Shown in pieces: positions 1 through 8,405 of a stretch of DNA of 40,111 nucleotides; the stretch's first letter is position 1, and the number at the start of each line of letters is the position of its first letter. This DNA is from UBA11710 sp049287025. GTDB taxonomy: Bacteria > Patescibacteriota > Patescibacteriia > Magasanikbacterales > UBA922. The stretch lies in assembly GCA_049287025.1 (NCBI GenBank), contig JBAQFA010000053.1:1-40111 (forward strand). The letters are read 5' to 3'. Below the pieces are notes generated by a model that had not been told where the DNA came from, searched no databases, and was given only the letters and a program-made list of their open reading frames with translations. The position numbers and the translations under genes are program-made.

Positions 1-770
1 AAGGTAGGTTGTGGATTCATGGCCACACCATTTTGATCAAGAGCAGTCGCTGTGAATTGTTGAGTCGCACCAGTTAAAATACTAGAAGTGGTAGGAGCAA
101 CTGTAATTGAAGTTAAAACTGGAACGACCACTGGAACCGAAACAGTAAGACTCGCACTAGTAATGATCGAACCATTTGACACACTAATAATACTTGTGCC
201 TGGCGAAACAGCAGTAAGAAAACCAGACTGATCAACAGTTGCCACTGAAGGCATACTTGAAAACCAAGATAATATCGGCTGTGGATTAACATCCAATCCA
301 TTCTGATCCAATCCAACAGCAGATAATTGTAAAGTATCACCTTCTATCATTGTTCCAAGAACATCTGGAATTAATAAAATCGATGTCAAAACTTGTGATG
401 ACAATGCTAAATCGACATTAGTAATTGCTTGTGAGGCATAATTTACAAATGCATCTACACTAGAGCCATTTAAAGAAGCTGTTATCTGTATATGATCTCC
501 GACCGAGGCACAAGTAGCTAAATTAGCTGACTCAATCAAATATATACCACCTCCAGCGGTAAGAGTGGACAAAGCAGGAGCTCCATTGGTCAAATCAGTT
601 AAGGTAACTGTAACATCGTCGGTCGGAAGACCATTGACAATGACCGTACCGTAGAATGAATTCAGAGAACAACCTTGGGCAGCCAATGCCTCTTTTGGTT
701 GGATAAGAGATAATAATGGTGTAATAAGTAAAGCAACCATCATTGTTATAATTTTAATTTTGTGTTTCAT
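1..770 (-). CDS. Secreted BIG_2 (Ig-like) repeat protein, 3' end outside window
   Basis: This reading frame stays open from an ATG at 770 to the window edge, so the C-terminus is missing. The first 30 or so residues form a signal peptide ending near KEALAAQ. Next comes a beta-rich region (about residues 35-120) resembling a carboxypeptidase-like or surface-protein fold. At least one full BIG_2-like unit follows (SWFSSMPSVATVDQSG is diagnostic), and a second unit begins before the edge (LDQNG recurs in both). BIG_2 domains are typical of cell-surface and adhesion proteins. Its start lies 38 bp past the stop of the InlB-like gene at 809-2356, so the two probably share a transcript. I infer an extracellular structural or adhesive role; no catalytic motif is visible. 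Confidence 0.8.
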   Translation of the reverse strand, partial: MKHKIKIITMMVALLITPLLSLIQPKEALAAQGCSLNSFYGTVIVNGLPTDDVTVTLTDLTNGAPALSTLTAGGGIYLIESANLATCASVGDHIQITASLNGSSVDAFVNYASQAITNVDLALSSQVLTSILLIPDVLGTMIEGDTLQLSAVGLDQNGLDVNPQPILSWFSSMPSVATVDQSGFLTAVSPGTSIISVSNGSIITSASLTVSVPVVVPVLTSITVAPTTSSILTGATQQFTATALDQNGVAMNPQPT

Positions 771-808
771 ATAATTAAATAATTTATTAATAATTAAATT
801 TACGACCT

Positions 809-2356
809 TTAATTTTTGTGAACAAACACACCATCTCCAGGATTAATACTAAAATTGTTTATAGGTAAATTAACTATGTGACTCAACCATTGCTGAATTG
901 AGCTGTCATACTTTGAAACAACGTTCACGCCTTGAAATGTTAAACCAAAATCTTCAGCGGTGGTTGTACCCCATAGAATATCGTTCCATCCTAAAACGTT
1001 CCATCCTTGCGCTAGCACGTTTGATGGAAAAGCTATATAGGATCCTGAAAAGGTTAGGGTTTTTGGCGTATTAACGTGGACAAAAAATCCCATATCCGTA
1101 GTTATTGCAAAATTATTTATTGGCAATCCAACAATATGACTTCCATAATTCTGAGTACTACTCATCCACTGAACCACTACGTCGGCGCCAACTAAATTTC
1201 CGAACGACTCCGCTGTGTAATTTATTGGCTGATTTGTAGCTGGATCAATTGGATTTACTGGTAAAGTAATTAAATTCCACCCTGAATTGAAAATAATATC
1301 GTATGAAGAGAGAGGTTCAAAAAATACCTCTATAGTATGGTAATCTATTATATTAGAAAATGTATAAGTTGATACAGGCCCGACCGATGTAATTCCGTCT
1401 ATAACAACGTCGGAAATTTGATAACCTATATCTGGTGTAATTGTATACGTCAAATTGTCACCGAAGTTTACATTCGTGCTATCCAATGGACTGATTGTTC
1501 CGTTTGGACCTGCAGTTGCAACAATCCACAGAGCACTGTCAATCGCAAAATCTACATGAATTGTGTGGTCAGCAGAAACCGGGTCGAATGTATAAGTATT
1601 TAGCGGACCCATAGAAACCCCATCCACTAAAACATCGGCTATATAATAATTTGGATCTGGATAAAATGCATATATTGGCATTGAACCAGAAAGTACTGTG
1701 TCAGTTCCGAATGAACTATCAATAGTACCCCCTAAACTTGCTGAGGACATTATGTTGAATGTATTGGAGGTGAAAGTAACCTCGATAGTATGATTACTGA
1801 CAACATCCGTAAATGAGTAATCTGGAAAAGCTCCGACTGAAACCCCGTCCACCAACACATCTTGGACACCAAAACCTGGATCTGGATTCATTATAAAAGT
1901 TTGAATATCAAAATAAGGAACTGAGATATTACCAGATGGGGAGATTGTTCCGTTTGGACCTGCAGAAGCCGTGATTGTGAGTGGCGCCATATCAGCGAAG
2001 TCTGCATTAATTACGTGATTGGCTTGAATGTTTGTAAAATCGTAACTAGTAACTGGTCCTACTGAAACTCCATCCACTTGCACATCAATCAATTGTGTAT
2101 TGTAGTTTGGTTCAATAATGTACGAGACTGAATCACCTTGATTATAGGTAGTGACACCTTGAAAAGTAATTACTCCTGGTGGATTAATTGTTCCTGTTGT
2201 ACTAACGCTTGCTACAATATCAAAAGTTGTAGCCGCAAATACGGTTGATTGAAATAAATTAAAGATTCCAACTGTAGCAAAAACAATCATAGTGAGTAGT
2301 AAAAATTTACCACGCCCATAAATTGCCTCACTACTACTTTTCTTATTAGTAAACAT
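809..2356 (-). CDS. Secreted protein with four divergent InlB-type repeats and a duplicated C-terminal domain
   Basis: The protein has 515 residues. A hydrophobic N-terminal segment (about 18-42, ending STVFAA) is a signal peptide or anchor. Four repeats of about 72-78 residues follow (about 43-350), each built as ITASAGPNGTISP, a hydrophobic middle, VLVDGVSVG, then YTFTNV..NHTIEVTF. This is the divergent InlB B-repeat pattern (PF18998-like) of surface proteins. The last 160 residues hold two copies of a different unit beginning GWN and ending in IV.LPINNF.I....GFFVH, running to the last residue. No sortase motif is seen. The gene starts with ATG, has no SD, and is transcribed away from the response regulator at 2759. 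Role inferred: surface adhesin or display protein. Confidence 0.85.
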   Translation of the reverse strand: MFTNKKSSSEAIYGRGKFLLLTMIVFATVGIFNLFQSTVFAATTFDIVASVSTTGTINPPGVITFQGVTTYNQGDSVSYIIEPNYNTQLIDVQVDGVSVGPVTSYDFTNIQANHVINADFADMAPLTITASAGPNGTISPSGNISVPYFDIQTFIMNPDPGFGVQDVLVDGVSVGAFPDYSFTDVVSNHTIEVTFTSNTFNIMSSASLGGTIDSSFGTDTVLSGSMPIYAFYPDPNYYIADVLVDGVSMGPLNTYTFDPVSADHTIHVDFAIDSALWIVATAGPNGTISPLDSTNVNFGDNLTYTITPDIGYQISDVVIDGITSVGPVSTYTFSNIIDYHTIEVFFEPLSSYDIIFNSGWNLITLPVNPIDPATNQPINYTAESFGNLVGADVVVQWMSSTQNYGSHIVGLPINNFAITTDMGFFVHVNTPKTLTFSGSYIAFPSNVLAQGWNVLGWNDILWGTTTAEDFGLTFQGVNVVSKYDSSIQQWLSHIVNLPINNFSINPGDGVFVHKN

Positions 2357-2500
2357 AGTAGTTTAAATTAATGAGTTAAATTTTAAAATTATTTTTTAAA
2401 TATAGTTTACTTATAAATCTCTCAATTATTTTAAATTAAGAAATCCCTTCTTGAAGCAAACTTTTTAGATTGGAAAAAACATCAGACAATAAAATTGTAA

Positions 2501-2672
2501 CAACAATATATTAAGAATGGATTAAGTTTTTTTAAAAAAATTAAATTTATTTTCTAAAAACTATAAAAATTATAAACTAAAATAGTTAAATCAATATTAA
2601 GAATAATTATATTCATTGGTAAATGATTTTATTTATAATTATTAAGTAATTATTAAGAAGATGTTAATAATT
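2501..2672. promoter_or_regulatory. Clustered TTAA half-sites with 11-bp spacing between two divergent genes
   Basis: The 402-bp divergent intergenic region (2357-2758) is very AT-rich and has no gene. It contains TTAAG at 2511 and 2522, TTAAA at 2586 with TTAAG at 2597, and TTAAG at 2642 and 2653 followed by TTAAT at 2664. Within each cluster the starts are exactly 11 bp apart. Read on the minus strand, the last cluster is TTAACA-N5-TTAATA-N5-TTAATA. That resembles the direct-repeat boxes bound by PhoP/PhoB-type response regulators, and such a regulator is encoded immediately downstream. AT-richness makes chance pairs likely, so only the triplet and the clustering carry weight. Confidence 0.4.
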
Positions 2673-2758
2673 TGTGTATATAAATTTTACAAAATATATG
2701 GATAATGATATTCTAATTTTAGTCATTTAAACAATAAAATACTATATTAAGTAAATAT

Positions 2759-3430
2759 ATGAAAATATTAATAATTGAAGATCAAGAAAATTTGGCAAAG
2801 CTAATAAAAACCGGCTTGGAGACAGAGGGTTTTACCGTTGATTATGTACTAGATGGAGAAACTGGCCAACGTCGAATTGAACTTTATCACGATGACTATG
2901 ATGCTGTTATTATGGATCTGATGCTTCCAAAACGCGATGGACTGGAAATATGTAAGAATATTCGTGACAAAAAAATTACCACACCGGTCTTAATGCTTAC
3001 AGCGCGCGATCAAAATCAAGATGTTATCAATGGTCTAGGTGTAGGTGCTGATGACTATTTGATTAAACCTTTTTCCTTTGACGTTCTATTAGCTCGTCTA
3101 AGGGCACTCCTCAGACGGCCAAAAAACATTGTACCAGTAGAATTAAATTTGCGAGGAATAAAATTGGATACCACAGCAAAAAAAGCCTTTTATAAAGACA
3201 AAGAAATTACTTTGACCTTAAAAGAATTTAGCTTACTGGAATATTTTATGCGTCACCCAAACCAAGTGCTTAACCGTGAACAAATATTATCTAACCTTTG
3301 GGATTTTGCTTTTGATTCTTTTAGTAATGTAGTGGATGTCCATATTACCAATCTTAGAAAAAAACTAGGACCTGAAGGTAACAGTATTCTAGAATCTGTG
3401 TATGGCATAGGATATAAATTTAATAACTAA
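2759..3430 (+). CDS. OmpR/PhoB-family response regulator
   Basis: At 223 residues this is the normal family length. The N-terminal receiver domain (1-120) has the acidic pocket (E7, D8), phospho-acceptor D53 in IMDLMLP, T81 in LTARD and K103 in LIKPF. The C-terminal winged-helix domain (about 128-222) has the family signature around LTLKEFSLLEYFMRHP and VVDVHITNLRKKL. Phosphorylation by a histidine kinase should drive DNA binding. The kinase at 3488-6022 lies convergently on the other strand and is a plausible partner, but the two are not co-transcribed. Repeated 11-bp TTAA boxes just upstream suggest autoregulation. The ATG at 2759 has no SD. Confidence 0.95.
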   Translation: MKILIIEDQENLAKLIKTGLETEGFTVDYVLDGETGQRRIELYHDDYDAVIMDLMLPKRDGLEICKNIRDKKITTPVLMLTARDQNQDVINGLGVGADDYLIKPFSFDVLLARLRALLRRPKNIVPVELNLRGIKLDTTAKKAFYKDKEITLTLKEFSLLEYFMRHPNQVLNREQILSNLWDFAFDSFSNVVDVHITNLRKKLGPEGNSILESVYGIGYKFNN

Positions 3431-3441
3431 ATAAAAAACAA

Positions 3442-3470
3442 AACAGCCAAATAATTTAAAGGCTGTTTTT
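3442..3470. terminator. Bidirectional terminator between response regulator and kinase
   Basis: Inverted repeat AACAGCC / GGCTGTT around a 12-base A/T loop, with T-rich sequence on the plus side and A-rich sequence on the other. It can end both convergent transcripts. Confidence 0.75.
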
Positions 3471-3487
3471 ATTATTTCAAAAAATTT

Positions 3488-6022
3488 TTATTTAACTGGG
3501 ATAGAAATGAAGAAAGTTGTACCAGAGCTATTAGAATTTGGTTCAAACCAAACATCTACTCCAATTCTCTGCGCCACTGATTTTACTATGTACAATCCCA
3601 AGCCTTCGCCATCAGCAGAAATTATTCTAGCATTACTAGCTCTAAATAATTTACCAAAAATTTTCTCCTGCTCTTCAGGTGGAATACCACAACCAGTGTC
3701 AGACACGGAAACTAAAACTTTTGTTTCCTGATATCCAATATTAACTTCCACACTACCTTTTTCAGAGTTATAACGAATCGCATTGGTTAATAAATTTTCA
3801 AACATTAAACGAAAAATATTTTTGTCAAACATTATTGAATGTGATTTATTATCACTTGTAGAAATTTTTAATTTGATTTGTTTTTCTTCCAATTGAAATT
3901 TCAAATCATTAGCTATCTTTTCAGCCTCAAATACAATATCAATTTTTTCCGGATTAACATTGAATGTATTCATCTCTATACGAGTAGCATTTAATAGATC
4001 AGTAATTAATTCTGACATTCTTTGGGCTGAAACAAATATATCTTTTAGATATTTTTTTTGTGCTGGTTCAATATTTCCACCAACACCACGCAATAATAAT
4101 TCTGCTATCAAGCTAATACTAGACAATGGGGTACGGAGCTGGTGTGAAGCCATAGAAAGAAACTCCGTTTTAGCTTTGTCAGCTTTTTTCTGTCTAGTAA
4201 TATCTCTAGCCACATGGACTGAACCTGTCACACTACCATTTTTATCAATTATAGGTGTAGTGCTAATTAGAAAATCTCCACCCAGATTATCTTCATGGAT
4301 TTCAGCAAAATGTTCTTTACCATCTTTTAAGGTTCTGGAGTGGGGGCAATTTTCTATTGGGGCACTCAAATTATGCACACAATTATAACAATTTAAACCG
4401 ATACATTTTCCAGCATCAGTTTTTAGTTTATCAGCCATAGCCTTGTTAGCGCGAACAATCCGATGTTCATTGTCAATAATGGCTATCAAATCTGGTACAG
4501 AATCAAATGTCATCTCCCATTCATTTTTCGCTTTTATTAGTTTTTCTTCCATGATTTTTTTTACAGTGATATTGCGACAATAAAAACGAAAACTGTTTGA
4601 CGAAGGCACATGCGAAACAACCTGATCATACCAAAAATCTCCGACCTGTATTTCTCTAGACAAAACATCATTTTTTTCATTTTTAAATTTAGCAATAAAA
4701 TCTTGCCAACCTATCAGAAAGGGGTGATCATGTTTCTTAATTTCAATATCAGAATGATTTTTTTTAAGAGCGGGATTAGTATAGATAATTTCACCGTTCT
4801 CATTCATTTCCAAAATCGGATTGGGATTTAACTCAGGAAAAGAAGCTAAATGAGCCATTTTTTCTTCTGTGTTTTTTCTTTGTGTAACATCCTGAAATAT
4901 CTCCAATATAGCCATTTTTCCACCATATATCATTTCTTTATAAGAAATATCATAGGTACGACCATTTAAAAAATAAGAATCTTTTATCAAAGAAATATTT
5001 TTTTCTTGATTACCTATTTTATACAAAGGACAATCAGGACATTGCTTATCCCGACCTTTAAAAATTTGCCAACATTTTTTATTGAGAGCATCCTGACCAA
5101 AAATTTGCGTAAATTTTTCATTAACAAAAACTATATTACCTTTTTCGTCCACAATATCTATACCATATGGTATGGCAGCTAATAGAGCTTGGTTAAAATC
5201 ATTAGTATTTTTCAAATCTTTGAATAAAAAATCATAAGGTCGAGACAAACCAACCACCATTACAGCCTTATAAATCAAAAAACTCGCAAAAATATCAGCC
5301 AAATGTCCAAACATATTAGAAAGAGCAAATACATTGGTATAAAAAATAAAAAAAATCTCCCCTACAACATTGAAAAAAAGCGCCGCGAAGACAATCCAAC
5401 GCAAGCTAGCACTAATTTTCTTTCTATTTAAAAACACAACAGCCGTGGCCCCAACAAATATAATTAGGATAATAAATTCACTAACTTTTTTAAAAGTTGT
5501 CAAACCAACACCATCAACAAAGCAGACAGGAAAGTTTTTCCAATAAAAAATTGAAAGAAATAAAATAATAGTTATAAATGAATAACAGACAAATATCAAC
5601 CAATGGTTAATTTTTTTATTAAAAATAAAAGGTACCAAAAGCAAAGAGACGGCTTCCACAAAACGCAAAGCAATCCATAGCTGGGTGGCTAAGTTGGCAG
5701 TATTACCAGGAAAGACACCTAAACCCTTATAAGCCAAAAGATGAAAAATATTAAATATTGCTGCAAAAAGAAAAGAAATCCCTATTAACACAACATAGCT
5801 TTTGATTTCAAAACGTCGGGCATTCCAAACCACAATAAAAATTCCGACTGAGATGGCTATAGAAAAAATCTCGGCAATACTATGAAATAAAAGATAATTG
5901 TAATAACTTACAACATACATTGTCAACATGGCTATAAACAAAAAAACAAACACACCATTGTCACGCATAAAATCGGACATTTTTTGCTTTTTATCTACTG
6001 TAAAAACATTGGACAATTTCAT
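3488..6022 (-). CDS. Membrane sensor histidine kinase with MASE3 and three PAS-like domains
   Basis: I start the gene at the ATG at 6022 (844 residues); the only upstream option in frame is a TTG at 6049. The first 260 residues hold about eight membrane helices of MASE3 type. About three PAS-like domains follow. The first contains a Cys cluster (CPDCPL) and the third another (CYNC and, 10 residues on, NCPHS). This Cys-rich PAS variant is known from other bacterial kinases and suggests metal or redox binding. The HisKA H-box (MASHQLRTPLSS) holds the phospho-accepting His near residue 625. The ATPase domain shows the N box (ENLLTNAIRYN), G1 (DTGCGIPPEE) and G2 (GEGLGLYIVKS). It is probably the partner of the regulator at 2759. 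The signal is unknown. Confidence 0.92.
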   Translation of the reverse strand: MKLSNVFTVDKKQKMSDFMRDNGVFVFLFIAMLTMYVVSYYNYLLFHSIAEIFSIAISVGIFIVVWNARRFEIKSYVVLIGISFLFAAIFNIFHLLAYKGLGVFPGNTANLATQLWIALRFVEAVSLLLVPFIFNKKINHWLIFVCYSFITIILFLSIFYWKNFPVCFVDGVGLTTFKKVSEFIILIIFVGATAVVFLNRKKISASLRWIVFAALFFNVVGEIFFIFYTNVFALSNMFGHLADIFASFLIYKAVMVVGLSRPYDFLFKDLKNTNDFNQALLAAIPYGIDIVDEKGNIVFVNEKFTQIFGQDALNKKCWQIFKGRDKQCPDCPLYKIGNQEKNISLIKDSYFLNGRTYDISYKEMIYGGKMAILEIFQDVTQRKNTEEKMAHLASFPELNPNPILEMNENGEIIYTNPALKKNHSDIEIKKHDHPFLIGWQDFIAKFKNEKNDVLSREIQVGDFWYDQVVSHVPSSNSFRFYCRNITVKKIMEEKLIKAKNEWEMTFDSVPDLIAIIDNEHRIVRANKAMADKLKTDAGKCIGLNCYNCVHNLSAPIENCPHSRTLKDGKEHFAEIHEDNLGGDFLISTTPIIDKNGSVTGSVHVARDITRQKKADKAKTEFLSMASHQLRTPLSSISLIAELLLRGVGGNIEPAQKKYLKDIFVSAQRMSELITDLLNATRIEMNTFNVNPEKIDIVFEAEKIANDLKFQLEEKQIKLKISTSDNKSHSIMFDKNIFRLMFENLLTNAIRYNSEKGSVEVNIGYQETKVLVSVSDTGCGIPPEEQEKIFGKLFRASNARIISADGEGLGLYIVKSVAQRIGVDVWFEPNSNSSGTTFFISIPVK

Positions 6023-6115
6023 ATAAACACTAGGGAAAATTAATAACAATTTTTATACTAACAAAAAAATAGCAGTTTGTAAACCCTCCCTACTTTTGTC
6101 ATTAATAAGTAAATT

Positions 6116-7024
6116 CTAATTAACTTCTAAAAAATTGCTGAATCTTTCTCTAAACTTATTCAACTTAGGATTTATTACTGTTTGACAGTATGCTTCATTA
6201 GGATTTTTTTGAAAGTAATTTTGGTGATATTCTTCCGCTGGATAAAAAGCTAATAAGGGTAGAAGTTCTGTCACGATTGATTTTGAATAAATTTTGTCAT
6301 TTTCTAATTCTTTAATAAAATTCTCAGCTAAAACTTTTTGTTGCCAAGTCTTATATAAAATTACAGAACGATACTGTTCACCAAGATCATCACCTTGTCT
6401 ATTTAAAGTGGTTGGATCATGAACAGAAAAAAATATTTCTAACAAAGTCTCATAATTAATAATATTTGTATCATAATAAATTTTCACTACTTCAGCATGA
6501 CCGGTTTTACCAGAACAAACCTGTTCATAGCTAGGAGAATTTAAATAACCCCCAGCATAACCAGAAACTATACTGTTTATACCTCTCAATTCTTTAAAAA
6601 CTGATTCTAAACACCAAAAACAACCTCCACCAAAAACTGCAAACGTTGTTTCCCTCACCTTGAAATCAGCCGGTACAAAATGCATTGATAATGAGTTAAC
6701 ACAATGCCGAGTATTTTTTACTGTTAATTTTTCACCTACAAAAACATGACCGAGATGCGCGCCACAACTATTGCATAAAATTTCCATTCTAATCCCATCA
6801 ACATCTCTTTGTCTTCTGACTGCTTTTGAAATTTCATCATCAAAACTAGGCCAACCACAGTTAGCTTCAAATTTATCTTCGGATCTATACAGAGGTGCGC
6901 TACATTGTCGACAAAGGTAAATTCCACTCTCAAAAAAACCTTCATATTCGCCACTAAAAGGTGGCTCTGTTTCCTTATTTACAATTACTTCTTTTTCTTT
7001 TTTTGAAAGTTTATTTAACTTCAT
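6116..7024 (-). CDS. msrBA: MsrB-MsrA fusion, methionine sulfoxide reductase
   Basis: This bifunctional enzyme of 302 residues reduces both diastereomers of methionine sulfoxide in damaged proteins. The N-terminal MsrB half (about 1-128) has zinc-site pairs (CRQC, CNSC), GWPSF and the catalytic Cys in RHCVNS. The C-terminal MsrA half (about 128-295) has the GGCFWC active site and GYAGG. The domain order B then A is the reverse of the common MsrA-MsrB fusion. No signal peptide is seen, so it acts in the cytoplasm. It lies 47 bp after the VOC gene at 7494-7072 and also has its own promoter-like sequence. It belongs with the peroxiredoxin at 32428 and DsbB at 33145 in the redox-defence set of this window. 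Confidence 0.95.
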   Translation of the reverse strand: MKLNKLSKKEKEVIVNKETEPPFSGEYEGFFESGIYLCRQCSAPLYRSEDKFEANCGWPSFDDEISKAVRRQRDVDGIRMEILCNSCGAHLGHVFVGEKLTVKNTRHCVNSLSMHFVPADFKVRETTFAVFGGGCFWCLESVFKELRGINSIVSGYAGGYLNSPSYEQVCSGKTGHAEVVKIYYDTNIINYETLLEIFFSVHDPTTLNRQGDDLGEQYRSVILYKTWQQKVLAENFIKELENDKIYSKSIVTELLPLLAFYPAEEYHQNYFQKNPNEAYCQTVINPKLNKFRERFSNFLEVN

Positions 7025-7044
7025 ATTTTTAAGGGTATAAAGTT

Positions 7045-7072
7045 ATTATACCACAACCAGGTTGTTTGTCAT
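7045..7072 (-). promoter_or_regulatory. Promoter upstream of msrBA
   Basis: On the minus strand: ATGACA, a 16-bp spacer, then TATAAT preceded by TGG (extended -10). It ends 20 bases before the ATG at 7024, giving a leader of about 14 nt. The same GTGGTATAAT string occurs in front of the genes at 9722 and 30862. Confidence 0.6.
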
Positions 7073-7494
7073 TATAAAACAAATTTTGGTGGCTGTAATA
7101 TAGCAAAGACATTATTTTCAGTATCAATTGCCCCAGCAAACCAACCGACCTCTTCTATTTCCATTTTCTCTCGCTTAATTTGTCCACCATTTTTTTTAAT
7201 TTTTTCAATTATTTTATCCAGATCATCCACGACAATTGTACAATCACAGCTATATTTCTTTCTTTCTTTGGGTCGTTTGTAAACACCACACTTCACCCAC
7301 CCAAAGCTATCTACTGTACCCGTACTCAAAATCCAATAATTTTTTTTATGTTTAGTATTGGCATTTATAATTTTTTTTATTTTCCAATTAAACGTTTTTT
7401 TATAAAAATCAATTGCTCGACTAACGTCATCGGCCTGAATTTCAAAATGGAAAATTTTATCTTTTTGTTTTGGTTTTGATTTTACCACAGTCAT
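7072..7494 (-). CDS. VOC (glyoxalase/bleomycin-resistance) superfamily protein
   Basis: The protein has 140 residues with one VOC pattern: an N-terminal FHFEIQADDVSRAIDFYKK stretch and a C-terminal IDTENNVFAILQPP. These give the paired beta-alpha-beta-beta-beta units that usually bind a metal between a His near the start and a Glu near the end. Here the conserved early H (FHFE) is present, while the C-terminal Glu falls in TENN. VOC proteins range from dioxygenases to antibiotic-binding proteins, so the substrate cannot be predicted. It precedes msrBA in the same direction. A second VOC protein with a similar start (VHFEMPAEDNSRAKKFYEE) is at 38643-39050, so the two may be distant paralogues. 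Confidence 0.85.
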   Translation of the reverse strand: MTVVKSKPKQKDKIFHFEIQADDVSRAIDFYKKTFNWKIKKIINANTKHKKNYWILSTGTVDSFGWVKCGVYKRPKERKKYSCDCTIVVDDLDKIIEKIKKNGGQIKREKMEIEEVGWFAGAIDTENNVFAILQPPKFVL

Positions 7495-7591
7495 AAAAAT
7501 TTTATTTAAGGTTTAAAATTAGGAATATTAGTATAACAATCAATTGTTAAGACATTATTAAAATATCTCTATAACCTGATAAGCAATAGCA

Positions 7592-7616
7592 AAAACGTCG
7601 ATTTTGACGACGTTTT
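7592..7616 (-). terminator. Terminator after the small Cys-rich gene
   Basis: Perfect 9-bp stem AAAACGTCG / CGACGTTTT with a 7-base loop, 39 bases beyond the stop at 7655. The stem also reads into T on the plus strand, but no plus-strand gene ends here. Confidence 0.75.
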
Positions 7617-7654
7617 TTACTACCCCCCCCTCTTTCCTCCATGCTTTTTCTTTT

Positions 7655-7819
7655 TTAATAATCTTCACCCTTAGATTCCTCAGATTTTTTATGACTTTCT
7701 GGGTCAGCACAATTACATTCCTCAAAAGGTTTATTATTCATTGGACAGCTAGCATCATGACAAGTGTCTGAATGATCAGACACACCACCACACGTGCCTT
7801 TACAAATATAATGTTTCAT
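7655..7819 (-). CDS. Small Cys/His-rich protein, 54 residues
   Basis: The ATG at 7819 begins MKHYICKGTCGGVSDH. The product has six Cys (positions 6, 10, 20, 25, 35, 37) plus several His and ends in a charged tail (SHKKSEESKGEDY). It lacks a signal peptide and a membrane segment. It lies 25 bp after the cupredoxin gene (7845-8267) and is followed by a strong terminator, so the two form a short operon. Similar short proteins with a C..GCGGVSD core are, as far as I recall, widespread in Patescibacteria without assigned function. The spacing of Cys and His fits metal binding; the cupredoxin neighbour suggests copper, but this is inference. Confidence 0.75.
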   Translation of the reverse strand: MKHYICKGTCGGVSDHSDTCHDASCPMNNKPFEECNCADPESHKKSEESKGEDY

Positions 7820-7844
7820 ATGATTTAAATTAATAAATTAAAAA

Positions 7845-8267
7845 TTAATTTTTGGCTTTTACAGTTAATGTTCCTTTCATACCCATGGCGCGATGATTGC
7901 CAACACTGCAATAATATTCAAATGTACCTACTTTACTAGCTACAAATGTCACGGAAGATTTTTCACCCACATTAATAACTGGTGTTTTGACATTAAATTC
8001 ATCAAGTACAAAATCATGCGTTCCTTCACTATTAATAAAGTTAATTGTGACTTTGTCACCTTCTTTTACTTCAATATTTTTTTGATTAAAAGAGAAAGGT
8101 TTACCAACCACATCAAAAGACACTTCATTTACATTTTGATTGGGTGTTTGTTGATTATTTGCTGGTAAATTGACAGTAGAACTACTGGCGGTAGGTTGGC
8201 TAACACTATTACAGCCAGCCCCAACCAAAAGAAAAGAAATCACAGGAATTAAAATATATTTATTCAT
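7845..8267 (-). CDS. Cupredoxin-like lipoprotein
   Basis: The protein has 140 residues. A lipoprotein signal peptide ends in VGAGC (lipobox, Cys about residue 19), followed by a Ser/Thr/Asn-rich linker to about residue 48. The cupredoxin fold covers about residues 49-138. Type I copper ligands are visible: His in GTHDF, then the C-terminal loop YYCSVGNHRAMGM, which supplies Cys, His (C-x4-H) and Met (H-x4-M). Such proteins carry single electrons or buffer copper outside the membrane. It leads a two-gene operon with the Cys-rich protein at 7655. No copper pump or terminal oxidase is seen in the window. Confidence 0.9.
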   Translation of the reverse strand: MNKYILIPVISFLLVGAGCNSVSQPTASSSTVNLPANNQQTPNQNVNEVSFDVVGKPFSFNQKNIEVKEGDKVTINFINSEGTHDFVLDEFNVKTPVINVGEKSSVTFVASKVGTFEYYCSVGNHRAMGMKGTLTVKAKN

Positions 8268-8352
8268 AATATTATTATATTATATAAATTAGACTTTATT
8301 ATTATATTATGTAATTATTAATTTTAGATTAACCTTTATAAAATTATTTATG

Positions 8353-8383
8353 CAAAAAAACAGGGTCATTCTCCCCTGCTTTT
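8353..8383 (-). terminator. Terminator after the MgtC/DUF4010 gene
   Basis: On the minus strand a stem of AGCAGGG / CCCTGTT (one G-T pair) with an 8-9 base loop runs into seven T. It lies 23 bases past the stop at 8406. Confidence 0.8.
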
Positions 8384-8405
8384 TATAATTTAAGTTAAAA
8401 AAAGT

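Noticed and set aside
8318..8333. TTAAT-N6-TTAAC pair upstream of the cupredoxin gene
   Set aside because: A single 11-bp pair on the opposite strand orientation; expected by chance in AT-rich intergenic DNA.
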